Shown here: positions 21,245 through 23,204 of the stretch, in pieces
Numbering within the stretch: position 1 is the stretch's first letter
How the letters are laid out: the number at the start of each line of letters is the position of its first letter
DNA from: a virus
Length of the DNA: 23,204 nucleotides
Strand: one strand, 5' to 3'
Virus record (IMG/VR): IMGVR_UViG_3300020735_000061
Span: 1 to 23,204 of that record
Translations under genes and position numbers: made by a program
Notes under the pieces: model-generated
Told to the model about the DNA's origin: nothing
Seen by the model: the letters and a program-made list of their open reading frames with translations, nothing else
Databases searched by the model: none

Positions 21245-21346
21245 TCAATCAAGTTGACCTAAGTACAGCGTACATGATGGCCAGGAAAGCCGTTTGATGG
21301 CCTCGTGAATCTTGTAAATTGCCTCTAAACGTCCAGAACCTCGCAC
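21245..21346 (-). CDS. Possible 33-residue overlapping ORF
   Basis: GTG 21346 to TGA 21247-21245 encodes a short peptide containing LEAIYKIHEAIKRLSWPSC and ending LYLGQLD. It overlaps the last 22 nt of the 170-residue gene in another frame and otherwise fills the 106-nt space before GTG 21218. The composition is protein-like and amphipathic, but no SD is seen. It may be translated by coupling, or may be chance. Confidence 0.3.
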   Translation of the reverse strand: MRGSGRLEAIYKIHEAIKRLSWPSCTLYLGQLD

Positions 21347-21837
21347 ACCGAAACGTGAGCGACTGCTTGAAATAATGTCACGCCTCCGTCAAGTGTTCGT
21401 GGAATCGTGTAGTCAAGACGGATGTCCGTACCACCATTCTCGTTGCCTTCGCCCCACTGGAATACGACATTTGCGTTCCCGGCATTTCGGTCGGCTTGAA
21501 TCCAAGCGGTCAAGTTGTCAATGAAGGTGTCGAACTCATGTTGGCCTTGAACGGTTTCTGGCTGGTTCGATTTGAAAATAATGAGGAGGCCGAGGTCGTA
21601 GATTCGGAACTTCCGTCCATCGTGCGGTCCGCCCAGTGCAATACGACGCTCCTGCTGGGTCGTCATGAACATGTAGATAGCGGCACCCATTCCCACGCCC
21701 GGATAAGTGTTGGTGAAAAGGTCCGCCTCGTTTGAAACCTTCGGTAGTGCCGTGTAGACAACTCCGAGGTTTGGAATGTTCGACGATTGCGGCTGGAGGT
21801 ACTGATAAACCGCCTGGGTAACTGTGACCTTTGGCAT
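21325..21837 (-). CDS. Tail-terminator-like structural protein
   Basis: A 170-residue protein beginning MPKVTVTQAVYQYLQPQSSN. Features include a hydrophobic strand (IYDLGLLIIFKSNQ) and a helix (DTFIDNLTAWIQADRNAGNANVVFQ), the mix seen in phage tail terminators/neck proteins of the lambda gpU type. It lies between the connector and the tail tube, where the terminator is expected. It begins two nt after the connector stop (TAATCATG), so it is coupled. The assignment rests on position and fold pattern. Confidence 0.6.
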   Translation of the reverse strand: MPKVTVTQAVYQYLQPQSSNIPNLGVVYTALPKVSNEADLFTNTYPGVGMGAAIYMFMTTQQERRIALGGPHDGRKFRIYDLGLLIIFKSNQPETVQGQHEFDTFIDNLTAWIQADRNAGNANVVFQWGEGNENGGTDIRLDYTIPRTLDGGVTLFQAVAHVSVCEVLDV

Positions 21838-21839
21838 GA

Positions 21840-22799
21840 TTAGTAGCCGATAAACCTTTGTCGGAAATTGTCCAGCAACTTCGAAGCCAACGCAATGTCA
21901 GCATTTCCGCCCTGGGGTATTCCTGAGTCAACTCTTGAAACAGCGCCCATGTCCTGAACAATCAAGGCTCCCGAACCACGTTGTTTGATGAGTGCAGTGG
22001 TCATAAGGATGGCCGCTTCTTTTACTGCCTTGGGAAGGTTGGTGATATTCATTCCCGAAACGTGGTTGTACAAAACGGGTGAGACAAGTGGAAGTACGGG
22101 TGTGTCCGGTATGTAATTACTCGCCACCGTCACAACCTCGTCATTGGGCGCATCGTAAATCGTCAGTTGTGTTCCCGGATAAATGCCAAGCCCACTCTGC
22201 ACCGTGATCGAAGCGGCTCCAGCAGAAACCGAAGCAGAAAGCGTGGTGTTTGGAAATCCGTTGACGTAGGTCCACTGACAAAGATAGGGTTGAGTTGAAA
22301 CTCCTATGGGCCAAGCGCCAGTACCAGTTCCACCAGTTGTGTAGCCCTGGCCTCCTTGAAATGTGTTCCAGCCATACGTCGCATTTGGCTGAACGATGAA
22401 CTCTTGTGGGTAGATGACTATGTTCCCCTGCGGCGTGATTGACGATGAAGTGAAAGATGTTCCCGGTGCCGAATAAGTGAACGCTTGAACTTCCAAGATT
22501 GGCCAAAGTTTTGGATGAACAACAAGTTGGCCTACTCGGTTGCCCCAAATTTGAGCGTTCTCTACGTTAGAGGTGGCACACAAAGTTCCCCAAGCGCTTC
22601 CCGTGACGTATTGGTCAATCCACGAGGAGGCTCGTCCGATGGTTTCTTGGAGAGCAATAAGTTGGCTCTGAGGCCCTCCGTTGATTAGGTTGAATGTGTC
22701 CATTGCCGTCGGTGCACGCTGGTACTCATCGGTCGTGATGTACGGAGTCGTTTGTCCGTAGGTCTGAAGATAAGGTGCGTAGGCTGACGTACTGCTCAT
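21840..22799 (-). CDS. Head-tail connector/adaptor protein
   Basis: A 319-residue protein. Near the N-terminus is YITTDEYQRAPTAMDTFNLI, with a helical LIALQETIGRASSWIDQYVTG stretch typical of gp6-like adaptors. The middle (about 95-245) is a beta-rich insertion (NTTLSASVSAGAASITVQSG, YPGTQLTIYDAPNDEVVTVAS). The C-terminal helices resume (LPKAVKEAAILMTTALIKQR, ASKLLDNFRQRFIGY). Such proteins form the ring under the portal. It precedes the terminator-like and tail tube genes. The start has only a weak SD (AAGAG). Confidence 0.7.
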   Translation of the reverse strand: MSSTSAYAPYLQTYGQTTPYITTDEYQRAPTAMDTFNLINGGPQSQLIALQETIGRASSWIDQYVTGSAWGTLCATSNVENAQIWGNRVGQLVVHPKLWPILEVQAFTYSAPGTSFTSSSITPQGNIVIYPQEFIVQPNATYGWNTFQGGQGYTTGGTGTGAWPIGVSTQPYLCQWTYVNGFPNTTLSASVSAGAASITVQSGLGIYPGTQLTIYDAPNDEVVTVASNYIPDTPVLPLVSPVLYNHVSGMNITNLPKAVKEAAILMTTALIKQRGSGALIVQDMGAVSRVDSGIPQGGNADIALASKLLDNFRQRFIGY

Positions 22800-22833
22800 G
22801 GTGCTCTTTCGCCGGGATTAACAGTTGTTTCTA

Positions 22834-22853
22834 TCTTGCCACAATCGGCAAGA
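22834..22853. other. 7-bp hairpin in the gap before the connector gene
   Basis: Arms TCTTGCC and GGCAAGA around a 6-nt loop, five nt after the stop of the glycosyltransferase gene in minus-strand transcription. No U-run follows, so it may be an attenuator or processing stem rather than a terminator. Confidence 0.35.
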
Positions 22854-22858
22854 AGCCG

Positions 22859-23204
22859 TCACAGAATCTTGGCGTACCTGTTGTACTTGGAAACCCCATT
22901 ATCCCAATCACTGTACCAACCGTCACTCCAAAGCGTGTACAACTGCTCAAAGTACGCCTGGTATTGCTCGGCACAACGCTCTAAGGAAAAGTTTTGCAAC
23001 GCGTAATTCCGTATTGCATGTGGGTCCAAGTCGCCCACGTTTTGAAGCCCCCACACCGCCTCGCCAAGGGTACGGAACCGATAACCCGTTAGCCCGTGAA
23101 TGTTGTTCTCTGGGAAGGCTCCCCAATCGGTTGTGAGTACCGGAGTACCGCAAAACATGGGCTCAATCGAAGTTCCACCAAAAGGCTCTAGGTAGTTCGT
23201 GCAA
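22859..23204 (-). CDS. Glycosyltransferase, GT-B fold, partial (N-terminus off window)
   Basis: The frame is open to the right edge and ends at TGA 22861-22859; about 114 C-terminal residues are visible. It shows the GT4-type nucleotide-sugar binding block: YLEPFGGTSIEPMFCGTPVL, with the E-x7-E pair (E of LEPFGG and E of SIEPM), then TTDWGAFPENNIHGLTGYRF. The C-terminal helices follow (LGEAVWGLQNV, LERCAEQYQAYFEQLYTLW). It transfers a sugar from an activated donor. A phage copy among head genes could decorate virion proteins or modify the host surface; neither is shown here. Confidence 0.87.
   Translation of the reverse strand, partial: CTNYLEPFGGTSIEPMFCGTPVLTTDWGAFPENNIHGLTGYRFRTLGEAVWGLQNVGDLDPHAIRNYALQNFSLERCAEQYQAYFEQLYTLWSDGWYSDWDNGVSKYNRYAKIL

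Overview
The window is most of a tailed-phage genome (free phage or prophage segment). All but two of the genes lie on the minus strand. A WhiB-family iron-sulfur regulator, several small cysteine-rich proteins and lysis and tail genes of types common in actinobacteriophages point to an actinobacterial host. The G+C content looks moderate. Nothing in the window shows integration: I saw no integrase, attachment site, tRNA, insertion sequence or CRISPR array. The long tape measure, tail tube and frameshifted tail chaperone indicate a long non-contractile tail (siphovirus-like), which is an inference.

Reading in the direction of minus-strand transcription (right to left): 23204-20020 holds a partial glycosyltransferase, a head-tail connector, a tail-terminator-like protein, small proteins and the tail tube. 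19977-12445 holds the tail chaperone pair (-1 frameshift at CCCAAAA), the tape measure and a 1233-residue minor tail protein with a seven-bladed propeller inserted in a LamG-like domain. 12436-9656 holds a zinc-finger protein, a C1q/fibre-like protein and a lysis block made of a papain-like peptidase, a holin-like protein and a permuted papain-like (YiiX-type) hydrolase.

The rest (9633-1) is the early or non-structural region. It is arranged in three minus-strand operons, each headed by the same promoter cassette: an inverted repeat, exactly 12 nt, a TTGYRT-type -35, exactly 18 nt, and TATAAT/TACAAT. P3 (about 9.6 kb) drives a 300-residue Cys-rich protein and two small proteins. P2 (about 7.6 kb) drives a small protein, an ArdC-type antirestriction metalloprotease, small proteins and a metallophosphoesterase. 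P1 (about 4.2 kb) drives a coiled-coil protein, zinc-ribbon proteins, a winged-helix protein, an ERF recombinase, SSB, a membrane protein, WhiB, and a replication-type helix-turn-helix protein that runs off the left edge. The two plus-strand genes are a GroES-like co-chaperonin (7754-8050) and a probable 56-residue cysteine protein (4302-4472).

Within operons, genes overlap by 1-8 nt (ATGA, TAATG, TAGTG), so translational coupling is pervasive. Several genes are better started at internal codons with a good Shine-Dalgarno (SD) sequence than at their longest open frame. I found no hairpin followed by a clear U-tract, so no terminator is called. No gene-free stretch exceeds 300 bases. The most unusual content is the triplicated operator-promoter cassette, the nested propeller/LamG tail protein, the palindrome cluster at 8543-8625 and the peptidase-based lysis block.
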